DNA of 6,787 bases from positions 1 through 6,787 of the forward strand of contig JAHELM010000138.1 of assembly GCA_024644185.1 (NCBI GenBank). The letters run 5' to 3'. This DNA comes from Rhodospirillales bacterium (GTDB taxonomy: Bacteria; Pseudomonadota; Alphaproteobacteria; UBA8366; JADFVY01). The notes under the pieces are model-generated. The model saw nothing but the letters and a program-made list of their open reading frames with translations. It was not told the origin of the DNA and searched no databases. Position numbers and translations under genes: made by a program. Each line of letters opens with the position of its first letter. The stretch's first letter is position 1. Below, one piece after another: positions 1 through 5,805 of the stretch.

Positions 1-1850
1 CAGCCGGCCTCGGCCGTGCCCCGGATCGCCGCGTCGCGAACTTCCGCCGGTGCGTCGTCCAGGCCGGTTACGATATAGGGCAGGGGCAGCGCAATGCTGC
101 CGCCAAGCTCAAAATCGGTGCGGCAGGCCTCGCGATAGGGGTCGATCACCAGACGCGACAGATTGGCCGGCAGGAACACCAGGTCGTCGAAGGTGGCCGG
201 CTTGTCGGCGGGAACAAGGATCTCGCGCGGCTTCAGGCGCTTCTGCAGCATGGCCGCCTGGCGCGGCGCATCCTCGGGCCGGGTCCGCGCCATGATGAAG
301 ATATCCTCGCGGTTCTTCACCGAGTAGTCGGCGGTACCGGTCTCCGCGTCGCAGCGGAAGCAGCGCGCGGCCTCGGCGATCGCCGTCTGGTCTTCGTAAA
401 CGGATTCGATCTCGGGGAATTCCGCCGGCTTCTTGCCCAGGCCGTGGAACGCCTGCTCCTGGCGCGGATATTTCTCCCACATGATGTCCTGGGCGACGGT
501 CACGCGGCGCGTGCGGTAGGGCGTGCGATAGGGCAGCGGGGCCTTGTTCCCCTCAAGGAATGCCTTGATGTAATAGGCCGCCTTGTGGCCGTGATGCATG
601 GCCATGACGATGGTCGAGCCGCCAAAGGCGCCGTCGCCGGCCGCGAAGACCTGCGGATCCGCCGTGCGCATGGTGGCGAAATCGGTGGCCACCCGGTCGG
701 TCTTGAGCAGCCCGGTTGCCCGCAACTCGCTGCTGTCGGAGGTCTGGCCGACGGCGGCGATGACCATGCCGCAGGGGACATCGTGTTCCGACCCCTTGAC
801 CGTGCGGAAGGCCCGGCGGCCATCCGGCCCGGCCTCGCCCAGCTCGGTCTTGATGCACCGCAGGAGCAGACCGCCATTCTTGCCCGGCAGCACGGCCACC
901 GGCTGTTCGTGATAGACGATTTCGATGCCCTCGGCGACGGCGCCGTGCAGTTCGTCCTTGCGCGCCGGGATTTCCTCCGGGCCGCGGCGGTAGACGACCT
1001 TCACGGTCTTGACGCCGGGCATCCGCCGGGCGACGCGGCAGGCATCCATGGCGACGTCGCCGCCACCGATCACCAGCACGGTTTCCGGCAGGGTCGGCCG
1101 CTCGCCGCCGTTGATACGGCGCAGGAAGCCGACGCCGTCCTCGACCATCGGGTGATCCTCGCCGGGCACGCCCATCGGCTTGCCCCAGGCGGCGCCGATT
1201 GCCAGCAGCACGGCGGCATGGCGCTTCTTCAACTCGTCCAGCGACACCTGTTCGCCGAGCGCGGTGTTCAGGTGAATGGTGACGCCGGGGCAACGCTTGA
1301 GAATGCGGTCGATATCTTCCCGCAGCGTTTTCTGCGGCAGGCGGAAGGCGGGAATGCCCCAGTCCATCACGCCGCCGGGGCGGCTGAACTTCTCGTAGAC
1401 ATGGACCTCGTAACCGGCCAGCGCCAGGTCCTGCGCGGCGGTCAGCCCGGCCGGGCCGCTGCCGACGATGCCGACCGATTTCTTCTGGGTCACCTTGACC
1501 GGCGGCAGGTGAACCTTGTCGCCCAGCTTGTCCATGATGACGCGCTTCAGATTGCGGATGCCCAGCGCGCCATCGCTGTCGGTACGGCGGCAGGCCGGCT
1601 CGCAGGGCGCATCGCAGACCCGGCCGCAGACCGAACTGAACGGGTTGGTCGCGGTGATCGCCTCGAAGGCTTCCTCGTGCTTGCCCTCCCAGATCAGACC
1701 GATATAGGACGGGGCATCGGTGCCGATCGGGCAGGCGATCTGGCACGGCGCCGGCACGAAATGCAGATCGTCGGTATCGTCGCGCAAATCCATCGGGGTC
1801 CAGCCGGATCCGGGCGGGGTGCCGGCAAGCGGCGTCTTCTTCGTCGTCAT
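1..1850 (-). CDS. GltD-like FAD/NAD(P)H oxidoreductase fused to a partial glutamate-synthase barrel-like segment (C-terminus cut by window edge)
   Basis: The visible 616 residues start at ATG 1850-1848, one base after the stop of the preceding gene, with AAGGCGAG just upstream as ribosome binding site. Order of parts: an N-terminal Fe-S module with cysteines 36, 40, 75, 79, 83 and 87; an FAD dinucleotide fold at about 124-155 (G130-S-G-P-A-G135); an NAD(P)H fold at about 256-300 (GGGDVA at 262-267) followed by a YRRGPEEIPAR-type segment typical of GltD; a second FAD contact (AAGDGAFGG); and a C497-x2-C500 pair. This is the architecture of the glutamate-synthase small subunit, which passes electrons from NAD(P)H through FAD and Fe-S to the FMN subunit. 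GltD normally ends near 470-500 residues. Here the frame stays open: 540-616 (DDLVFLPANLSRL, then DPYREACRTDFELG) resembles the lead-in of an FMN synthase barrel. There is no stop codon in the window, so total length is unknown. The reductase call is secure. The tail assignment is by eye, and the physiological electron acceptor is inferred from the operon. Confidence 0.9.
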   Translation of the reverse strand, partial: MTTKKTPLAGTPPGSGWTPMDLRDDTDDLHFVPAPCQIACPIGTDAPSYIGLIWEGKHEEAFEAITATNPFSSVCGRVCDAPCEPACRRTDSDGALGIRNLKRVIMDKLGDKVHLPPVKVTQKKSVGIVGSGPAGLTAAQDLALAGYEVHVYEKFSRPGGVMDWGIPAFRLPQKTLREDIDRILKRCPGVTIHLNTALGEQVSLDELKKRHAAVLLAIGAAWGKPMGVPGEDHPMVEDGVGFLRRINGGERPTLPETVLVIGGGDVAMDACRVARRMPGVKTVKVVYRRGPEEIPARKDELHGAVAEGIEIVYHEQPVAVLPGKNGGLLLRCIKTELGEAGPDGRRAFRTVKGSEHDVPCGMVIAAVGQTSDSSELRATGLLKTDRVATDFATMRTADPQVFAAGDGAFGGSTIVMAMHHGHKAAYYIKAFLEGNKAPLPYRTPYRTRRVTVAQDIMWEKYPRQEQAFHGLGKKPAEFPEIESVYEDQTAIAEAARCFRCDAETGTADYSVKNREDIFIMARTRPEDAPRQAAMLQKRLKPREILVPADKPATFDDLVFLPANLSRLVIDPYREACRTDFELGGSIALPLPYIVTGLDDAPAEVRDAAIRGTAEAG

Positions 1851-1851
1851 G

Positions 1852-3804
1852 TCAGCTCGCCTTGAGTTGCAGGGCTGCGTCGCGGTATTGCGGTTCGTAG
1901 GGCAGGCCGGTGATGGCCGCGGCTTCCAGTGTCGTCGCCACCAGATCCTTGCGGTTCAGCTTGTGCACGTCGTCATAACCCAGCGCCTGGGTGATGGCCG
2001 CCAGCTGCCAGCGCATCGCCTCCAGGAAATGGTGGATATGCACTGCTTCCTGCGGCGTGTTGTAGCGCTTTTCGTGCTCGGGATCCTGGGTGGCGATGCC
2101 AACCACGCAATTGCCGATATGGCACTGCATGCAGGCGATGCAGCCGCCGGCGATGATCGCCGAGGTGCCGACGGCAACCGCGTCGGCGCCCAGCGCCAAC
2201 GCCTTGGCCGCGTCGACGCCGTCCTTGATGCCGCCCATCAGCACGATCGGCAACTGGCCGGTGGCGCCGATCTCGGCCAGGGCGTCCAGCGCCTCCTGGA
2301 TGGCGGCCAGGGTCGGGATGCCGACATGTTCCAGAACCTCGGCACCGGCGGCGCCGGTCGAGCCCTGCATGCCGTCCAGCTCGACGTAATCGAACTGGTC
2401 CTTCATCGCAATCTTGATGTCGTCGCGGACGCGACCCGCGCCCAGCTTGATCGAGACCGGGATGCGATGGCCGGTGGCCTCGCGGAATTCCTCGACCTTG
2501 ATGACCAGATCGTCGGCGCCGAGAACGTCCGGGTGGCGCGACGGCGAGCGAAGGTCGATGCCCGCCGGAATGCCGCGGATCGCCGCCAGTTCCTTGGTCA
2601 CCTTCTTGGCCATGAGCTGGCCGCCGAGGCCGGGCTTGGCGCCTTGCGAGATATAGATCTCCAGGCCGTTGGCCCGCTGCATGTCATGCACGTTCCAGCC
2701 GAGACGGCCGGCCAGGCACTGGAAGATCAACTGGTCGGCGGCTTCGCGCTGGGCGTCCATCATGCCGCCCTCGCCGGTATTTTCGGCGATGCCCGACATG
2801 CGCGAGGCATGCGCCAGCGCCAGCTTGGCCGACCGGCTCAGCGCGCCGAAGCTCATCGGCGCGATCATCACCGGCATCGACAGATCCAGCGGCCGGGCGC
2901 CGTGCTTGTCGCCCAGCTTGGTGCGCATCCTGATCTTCTTCAGCAGGTCGGGGTCCTTGCCGGCCTGCGACAGATCGGTGCGGAAGGCGAGATCGGAAAG
3001 ATGCGGCAGCGGCCGGGCCGCGCCGTAACCGCGGATACGGTACCGGCCGATCTGCGACTTGATATAGACATCCTCCTGAACCTTCTCGTTCCAGTAGCCG
3101 GACGTGCCGGAGAAGGTGAAGAACGGAATGTTGCGGCGCGGCGGCTCGGCATTCTTGTAGCGCAGCTTGGTGCCGGCATTGACGATCTTCTTGAACGTGC
3201 CGGAGAATTTCAGGCCATATTTGTCGAGGAACTCGCGGACACCCTTCAGGTCGTCGGCCGTCGGCTCGACGACCTGCGCGTCGGAGCCCAGCGACTGGAT
3301 CTCGCCGCCGACGAAGATATCGCCGCCGGTCATGTCCTCGCCGACCTTCTCGCCGGAATTGCCCAGGATGATGACGCGGCCGCCATACATCATGTATCCG
3401 GCCATGAAATTGGCATTGCCGGCGCAGCACAGCGTGCCCGCCTTCATCACCTGGCCGGCGCGCGACCCGAGATTGCCCTTGACCACCACCTCGGCGCCGC
3501 GGATGGCGACGCCGGCGATGGCCCCGGCATTGCCGCCGACCACGACCGAACCCTTGTACATGTTGTCGGCCAGGCCCCAGCCGGCATTGCTGTCGATGAT
3601 GAAATTCGGGCCATCGGTAAGGCCGCCGCAGAAATAGCCGGCGGAGCCGCGCACGCGCACGGTGATCGGTTTGGTCAGCCCGACGCCGATATGGTGGCGG
3701 GCGTCGGGGTTCAGGACTTCGACATCCTCACCCCGTTCGCCGCACGCCCGGATCAGCTCGTTGGCTTCGGTTATTGATTGCTTGGATAGGTCGATCGTTG
3801 CCAC
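1852..3804 (-). CDS. GXGXG-FMN glutamate synthase fusion (GlxC-GlxD-like), 650 aa
   Basis: Residues about 38-200 are a glycine-rich repeat region of the GXGXG beta-helix type (repeated G-N/G-x-G steps, e.g. GSVVVGGNAG, AEVVVKGNLG, RVIILGNSG), like GlxC or the C-terminal domain of GltB. After a linker, about 270-650 form the FMN barrel of glutamate synthase: MSFGALS at 317-323, ENTGEGG after it, DGMQGSTGAA at 477-486 as probable FMN/substrate loop, and C555-x5-C561-x4-C566, the 3Fe-4S ligand pattern of GltB, with an additional C558. In GltB this domain reduces the imine formed from 2-oxoglutarate and ammonia to L-glutamate. GltB carries GXGXG after the FMN domain; here it is before it, as if glxC and glxD had fused. 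The start is GTG at 3804-3802, inside the end of the amidotransferase gene, with GGGGA 10 nt upstream. The N-terminus MATIDLS is as I recall for GlxC proteins. The product probably takes ammonia from the amidotransferase and electrons from the GltD-like protein. An N-methylglutamate-synthase-type reaction (MgsB/MgsC) is the main alternative. Confidence 0.92.
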   Translation of the reverse strand: MATIDLSKQSITEANELIRACGERGEDVEVLNPDARHHIGVGLTKPITVRVRGSAGYFCGGLTDGPNFIIDSNAGWGLADNMYKGSVVVGGNAGAIAGVAIRGAEVVVKGNLGSRAGQVMKAGTLCCAGNANFMAGYMMYGGRVIILGNSGEKVGEDMTGGDIFVGGEIQSLGSDAQVVEPTADDLKGVREFLDKYGLKFSGTFKKIVNAGTKLRYKNAEPPRRNIPFFTFSGTSGYWNEKVQEDVYIKSQIGRYRIRGYGAARPLPHLSDLAFRTDLSQAGKDPDLLKKIRMRTKLGDKHGARPLDLSMPVMIAPMSFGALSRSAKLALAHASRMSGIAENTGEGGMMDAQREAADQLIFQCLAGRLGWNVHDMQRANGLEIYISQGAKPGLGGQLMAKKVTKELAAIRGIPAGIDLRSPSRHPDVLGADDLVIKVEEFREATGHRIPVSIKLGAGRVRDDIKIAMKDQFDYVELDGMQGSTGAAGAEVLEHVGIPTLAAIQEALDALAEIGATGQLPIVLMGGIKDGVDAAKALALGADAVAVGTSAIIAGGCIACMQCHIGNCVVGIATQDPEHEKRYNTPQEAVHIHHFLEAMRWQLAAITQALGYDDVHKLNRKDLVATTLEAAAITGLPYEPQYRDAALQLKAS

Positions 3805-4694
3805 GTGTTATACGTCCCCGGCGCCGGTTCCATGGTGTTGAGGGCTTTGCCCGGAAAGAGGCGGTTCAGCGAAACCTCCTCCGAGGCGACCGCGATCATC
3901 TCGTCGGTTTCGTAAAGGACCATTGGCTTTACCGCCAGACGGTCCTTGGCATAGCCGATCTCGTCCTTGGTCGAAACCAGGAACGAGAAGGTGCCGTCCA
4001 TGTCGTCGATGGAATCGCGCAGCGCGTCCTTCAGCGGCACGCCATGCGACATCTTTTCCGCCAGATAGACGGCGATCAGCTCGCTGTCGTTGTCGGTGCG
4101 GAACTCGAATCCCTTGCGTTCCAGCCGCCGGCGCATCTTCCAGTAATTGGTGATCTGCCCGTTATGGACGATCGCCACATCGGAGAACCCGGTGGCCCAG
4201 AAGGGATGCGCGGCCTCGGCCTTGACGTCCGATTCGGTGGCCAGCCGCACATGACCCAGGCCATGCGTGCCGTTGTGCCGGGCGACGTGATAGACGTCGT
4301 CGACATCGTGCGCGCCGCCGATATCCTTGATGATTTCCAGGCTCGATCCGATCGAGACCACGGTTGCCGCATGTTCCAGCGCATAGGCGAACTTCTGCAA
4401 GTCGCCGGCGAAATACGCGCGCACGCGGAAGTTCTGGCCCTCGATCTCTTCCTCGCGGATCGTCGCGCCGAACTCGGTCAGCACGCGTTTGACCGCGGCG
4501 ATGTTGGCCTTGCCGCCATCCTTGGGGTCGATCATGAAGCGCAGCAGAAGCTCGCCGTCATGATCGTCGCCATACAGCGCGAACCCGGTGGAATCCGGAC
4601 CGCGATGCTGGCAGCCGTCCAGCATGTTGATCAGGTCCCGGCCGGTATGTCCGCCGCCGGGTTTCTTGTACATGATGCCCGCGATGCCGCACAT
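3771..4694 (-). CDS. glxB: Stand-alone class II glutamine amidotransferase (GlxB-like), 307 aa
   Basis: The enzyme should hydrolyse glutamine to glutamate and ammonia for the synthase encoded next. The start is placed at ATG 4694-4692, although the frame is open further upstream. Only this start puts the nucleophile at Cys2 (MCGIAGIMYK), where methionine removal exposes the catalytic N-terminal cysteine of class II (Ntn) amidotransferases. A GAGGG ribosome binding site lies 4 nt before it. Family motifs seen: HRGPDS at 30-35, GHVRLATES at 147-155, HNGQITNY at 177-184 (oxyanion/glutamine site), TDNDSE at 200-205, and DGTFSFLV at 233-240. The length fits a free amidotransferase domain and not full GltB (about 1500 aa); no FMN domain follows in the same frame. 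The last 34 bp overlap the start of the GXGXG-FMN gene, implying translational coupling. MgsA of the N-methylglutamate pathway is a close alternative identity; the adjacent NAD(P)H reductase favours a reductive, glutamate-forming role. Confidence 0.92.
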   Translation of the reverse strand: MCGIAGIMYKKPGGGHTGRDLINMLDGCQHRGPDSTGFALYGDDHDGELLLRFMIDPKDGGKANIAAVKRVLTEFGATIREEEIEGQNFRVRAYFAGDLQKFAYALEHAATVVSIGSSLEIIKDIGGAHDVDDVYHVARHNGTHGLGHVRLATESDVKAEAAHPFWATGFSDVAIVHNGQITNYWKMRRRLERKGFEFRTDNDSELIAVYLAEKMSHGVPLKDALRDSIDDMDGTFSFLVSTKDEIGYAKDRLAVKPMVLYETDEMIAVASEEVSLNRLFPGKALNTMEPAPGTYNTWQRSTYPSNQ

Positions 4695-4752
4695 GATGCC
4701 CTCACAAGCTCCGGTTGGAATGGCCGACGGGATGCCGGCCGGATATTCGCTC

Positions 4753-4768
4753 ACGGGCGATTGCCCGT
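4753..4768 (-). promoter_or_regulatory. Leader hairpin in the 5' untranslated region of the glx-like operon
   Basis: A perfect 6-bp inverted repeat (ACGGGC / GCCCGT) with a 4-nt loop lies 15 nt downstream of the predicted -10 box and about 60 nt before the amidotransferase start. It would form at or near the 5' end of the mRNA. It could stabilise the transcript or be a protein site. No riboswitch family is recognised. Confidence 0.4.
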
Positions 4769-4782
4769 TCGATGTCATCTAT

Positions 4783-4810
4783 ATTATAGGATGGCGCTCC
4801 CCGCAATCAA
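4783..4810 (-). promoter_or_regulatory. Sigma70-type promoter of the glx-like operon
   Basis: On the minus strand a perfect -10 hexamer TATAAT (4788-4783) is preceded, with 16-nt spacing, by TTGATT (4810-4805), which matches TTGACA at four of six positions. Transcription would start near 4776, leaving a leader of about 80 nt before the amidotransferase ATG. An A-tract (complement of T 4822-4828) lies just upstream of the -35 and could act as an UP-like element. In a GC-rich genome such a match directly before an operon is unlikely to be chance, but the start point is a prediction. Confidence 0.65.
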
Positions 4811-4828
4811 CAGCGGGGAAATTTTTTT
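4799..4828 (+). terminator. Terminator-like dyad overlapping the operon's -35 box
   Basis: A perfect 6-bp stem, CCCCGC (4799-4804) and GCGGGG (4813-4818), with an 8-nt loop is followed on the plus strand by AAA and seven T residues (4822-4828). This is the form of an intrinsic terminator for rightward transcription. No plus-strand gene lies to its left, so it would stop antisense transcripts leaving the glx-like operon before they reach the rhodanese gene. The loop coincides with the -35 hexamer of the opposite promoter, so the same dyad may instead be an operator. The structure is plain; its function is inferred. Confidence 0.5.
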
Positions 4829-4878
4829 GCATGGCACGAAAGATTGGCTTGCCAAGCGAAAGGGCGGATTTTCACCGG

Positions 4879-4950
4879 CGATCCAACAAACATATTTTTA
4901 GATGTGAAATAATAAATAATACTCTATCAAAGTGGAATATACTTGAAATT
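4879..4950. other. AT-rich segment in the divergent intergenic region
   Basis: About 70 bp between the two divergent transcription units is made mostly of A and T, in sharp contrast to the GC-rich surroundings, and encodes nothing recognisable. Such islands commonly hold promoter and regulator binding sites. With the flanking promoters it accounts for the 335-bp non-coding gap at 4695-5029. No clear symmetrical operator was found inside it. Confidence 0.45.
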
Positions 4951-4971
4951 CCCGAAATCCGGGATTAGAAA
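4943..4971 (+). promoter_or_regulatory. Candidate promoter of the rhodanese gene
   Basis: TTGAAA (4943-4948, five of six matches to the -35 consensus) is followed after 17 nt by TAGAAA (4966-4971, four of six matches to the -10). Transcription would start near 4978 and give a leader of about 50 nt. The spacing is ideal but the -10 is imperfect, and other AT-rich hexamers nearby could serve. Confidence 0.4.
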
Positions 4972-4982
4972 TCGCGAGCCAG

Positions 4983-4997
4983 CCGGCCCCGGGCCGG
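4983..4997. repeat. GC-rich perfect inverted repeat in the rhodanese leader
   Basis: CCGGCCC, one C, then GGGCCGG form a perfect 7-bp dyad with a 1-nt centre, 32 nt before the rhodanese start and just after its predicted transcription start. The tiny centre makes it better as a protein-binding palindrome in DNA than as an RNA hairpin. It could also be chance in a GC-rich genome. Confidence 0.35.
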
Positions 4998-5029
4998 GGG
5001 ATGGAATTGCGGTGAAGGAATTTACAGTC

Positions 5030-5428
5030 ATGACGATTGCGGCGAACGGGGCGGGGACGTTGATCGAGATCGAGGCGGATGCGCTGTGCCAATTGCTGGC
5101 GGCGGACGCGGCGATCCTGGTGGATGTGCGCGAGCAGTGGGAATTCGCCGAGGCGCGCATTCCCGGCGCGGTTTCGCTGCCGCTGTCGCGCTTCGACCTG
5201 GCCGCGCTGCCCGAAACCGACGGGCGGGTTCTGGTTCTGACCTGTGCCATTGGCGGGCGTTCGGCGCGGGCGGCGAACATGCTGCTGGCATCCGGGCTTT
5301 CCGAGGTGACGCATCTGCGCGGCGGCATGACCGCCTGGCAGGCGGCGGCGCTGCGCACGATTTCCGGCGGAGAGACGGTCGGCGGCAGACTTGCGGAGGC
5401 GGCGCTGCTGCCTTGCGCGGCGGCCTGA
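5030..5428 (+). CDS. Single-domain rhodanese-like sulfurtransferase, 132 aa
   Basis: The protein has the compact rhodanese fold used to carry sulfane sulfur as a cysteine persulfide. Visible marks are VDVREQWEFAEARIPGA at about 31-47 (the DVRE...E...H/RIPGA signature), the active-site loop C72-A-I-G-G-R-S78, which fits CxxGxR(S/T) with the nucleophilic cysteine present, and HLRGGMTAW at 95-103. The domain spans about 14-108 and is followed by a 24-residue tail with a second cysteine, C129. No signal peptide or membrane segment is seen, so it is probably cytoplasmic. The start is set at ATG 5030 because AAGGAA (5015-5020) lies 9 nt before it; the frame is open upstream through TTG and GTG codons but those would add sequence outside the fold. 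It is transcribed away from the glx-like operon. Shared regulation is possible; the sulfur donor and acceptor cannot be told. Confidence 0.92.
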   Translation: MTIAANGAGTLIEIEADALCQLLAADAAILVDVREQWEFAEARIPGAVSLPLSRFDLAALPETDGRVLVLTCAIGGRSARAANMLLASGLSEVTHLRGGMTAWQAAALRTISGGETVGGRLAEAALLPCAAA

Positions 5429-5517
5429 GAGGCGGCGCGGCGGCATTTTTCGAAATGTGGCAGTCAAATCGCAGGGCTGCCAAAATTCCGCTCGATTTAA
5501 GCAGTTATTAATCCGCC

Positions 5518-5534
5518 GCGCGCATGATGCGCGC
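5518..5534. repeat. Perfect 8-bp palindrome in the gap after the rhodanese gene
   Basis: GCGCGCAT, one G, then ATGCGCGC form a perfect dyad with a 1-nt centre, 70 bp before the start of the small secreted protein gene. Its symmetry suggests a protein site, perhaps controlling that gene. No T-run follows it, so it is not a terminator. Confidence 0.35.
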
Positions 5535-5548
5535 AGGCAATCGCGCCG

Positions 5549-5568
5549 GCCGCCCGTTCGAGGGCGGC
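5549..5568 (+). promoter_or_regulatory. Hairpin upstream of the small secreted protein gene
   Basis: GCCGCCC and GGGCGGC form a 7-bp stem with the 6-nt loop GTTCGA. A short TTTT lies 10 nt further on, too far for a standard intrinsic terminator. It sits 35 nt before the next start codon, so it may be a weak terminator for the rhodanese transcript or a structure in the leader of the next gene. Confidence 0.35.
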
Positions 5569-5603
5569 GGCGGCAAAATTTTCAGTTGGCAGGCAGGAAG
5601 AAA

Positions 5604-5768
5604 ATGCGGGCTTTGACTCTGATCGCGTTGTTTGCGGCATCGTTGCTCTGGATGGGTGCGCAGGCCGCGCAGATGGGCCCGGAACGACATGCCGATACCG
5701 GCGACCTGACCAGCGCGGCGCAGATCCAGTTGCAGCCCGCCAGCCAGATCGTCCAGATCTCGAACTGA
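5604..5768 (+). CDS. Small secreted protein of unknown function, 54 aa
   Basis: The start ATG at 5604 has AGGAAG (5595-5600) directly upstream. The product opens with a classical Sec signal peptide: Arg2, a hydrophobic core at about 3-17 (LTLIALFAASLLW) and a probable cleavage site after GAQA at about residue 21. The mature part would be only about 33 residues, polar and rich in Gln, Ala and Ser (AAQIQLQPASQIVQISN). There are no cysteines, so no disulfides and no lipobox. The frame is also open far upstream, but the ribosome binding site together with the signal peptide supports the start given. No family is recognised. It ends 37 bp before the stop of the convergent gene. It is probably a real small periplasmic or envelope protein, though its shortness leaves doubt. 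Confidence 0.6.
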   Translation: MRALTLIALFAASLLWMGAQAAQMGPERHADTGDLTSAAQIQLQPASQIVQISN

Positions 5769-5780
5769 GTCCAACCCACC

Positions 5781-5804
5781 CGATCGGCCGTCAGCAGGCG
5801 ATCG
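5781..5804. repeat. Weak dyad between convergent genes
   Basis: The self-complementary hexamer CGATCG occurs at 5781-5786 and 5799-5804 and could pair with a 12-nt loop in the 37-bp space between the two convergent stop codons. This is the expected place for a shared terminator, but there is no T-run on either side. Confidence 0.2.
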
Positions 5805-5805
5805 A

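Noticed and set aside
553..1746. Minus-strand frame of 397 codons overlapping the reductase in another phase.
   Set aside because: Arg/Gly/Pro-rich out-of-frame translation; the adjacent phase encodes the conserved oxidoreductase continuously from 1850 to the window edge.
444..1865. Long open frame on the plus strand (473 codons).
   Set aside because: It lies antisense to the GltD-like gene, whose minus-strand translation carries the FAD, NAD(P)H and Fe-S motifs. The plus frame shows only low-complexity His/Asp/Ala/Gly-rich sequence, typical of the complement of a GC-rich gene.
1720..3777. Long open frame on the plus strand (685 codons).
   Set aside because: It is the antisense shadow of the GXGXG-FMN gene, with no recognisable domain and no suitable ribosome binding site.
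4695..4778. 28-residue N-terminal extension of the amidotransferase.
   Set aside because: It would bury the catalytic cysteine; class II amidotransferases need it at the mature N-terminus, and a GAGGG site directly precedes the inner ATG at 4694.
4832..4855. Sigma54-like sequence TGGCACG...TTGGC reading toward the rhodanese gene.
   Set aside because: The GG and GC dinucleotides are 12 nt apart, not the required 10 nt, so sigma54 RNA polymerase should not recognise it. The short TTGGC-TT-GCCAA dyad there is also too small to interpret.
3774..4901. Plus-strand frame of 375 codons opposite the amidotransferase.
   Set aside because: It is antisense to a gene with complete class II amidotransferase motifs and has no domain of its own.
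4898..5467. Minus-strand frames opposite the rhodanese gene.
   Set aside because: Arg/Pro/Ala-rich antisense translations; the plus strand carries an intact rhodanese fold and active site.
5458..5482. Inverted repeat TGGCAG...CTGCCA after the rhodanese gene as a terminator.
   Set aside because: The loop is 13 nt and the stem is followed by A residues, not a T-run, so it does not meet the form of an intrinsic terminator.
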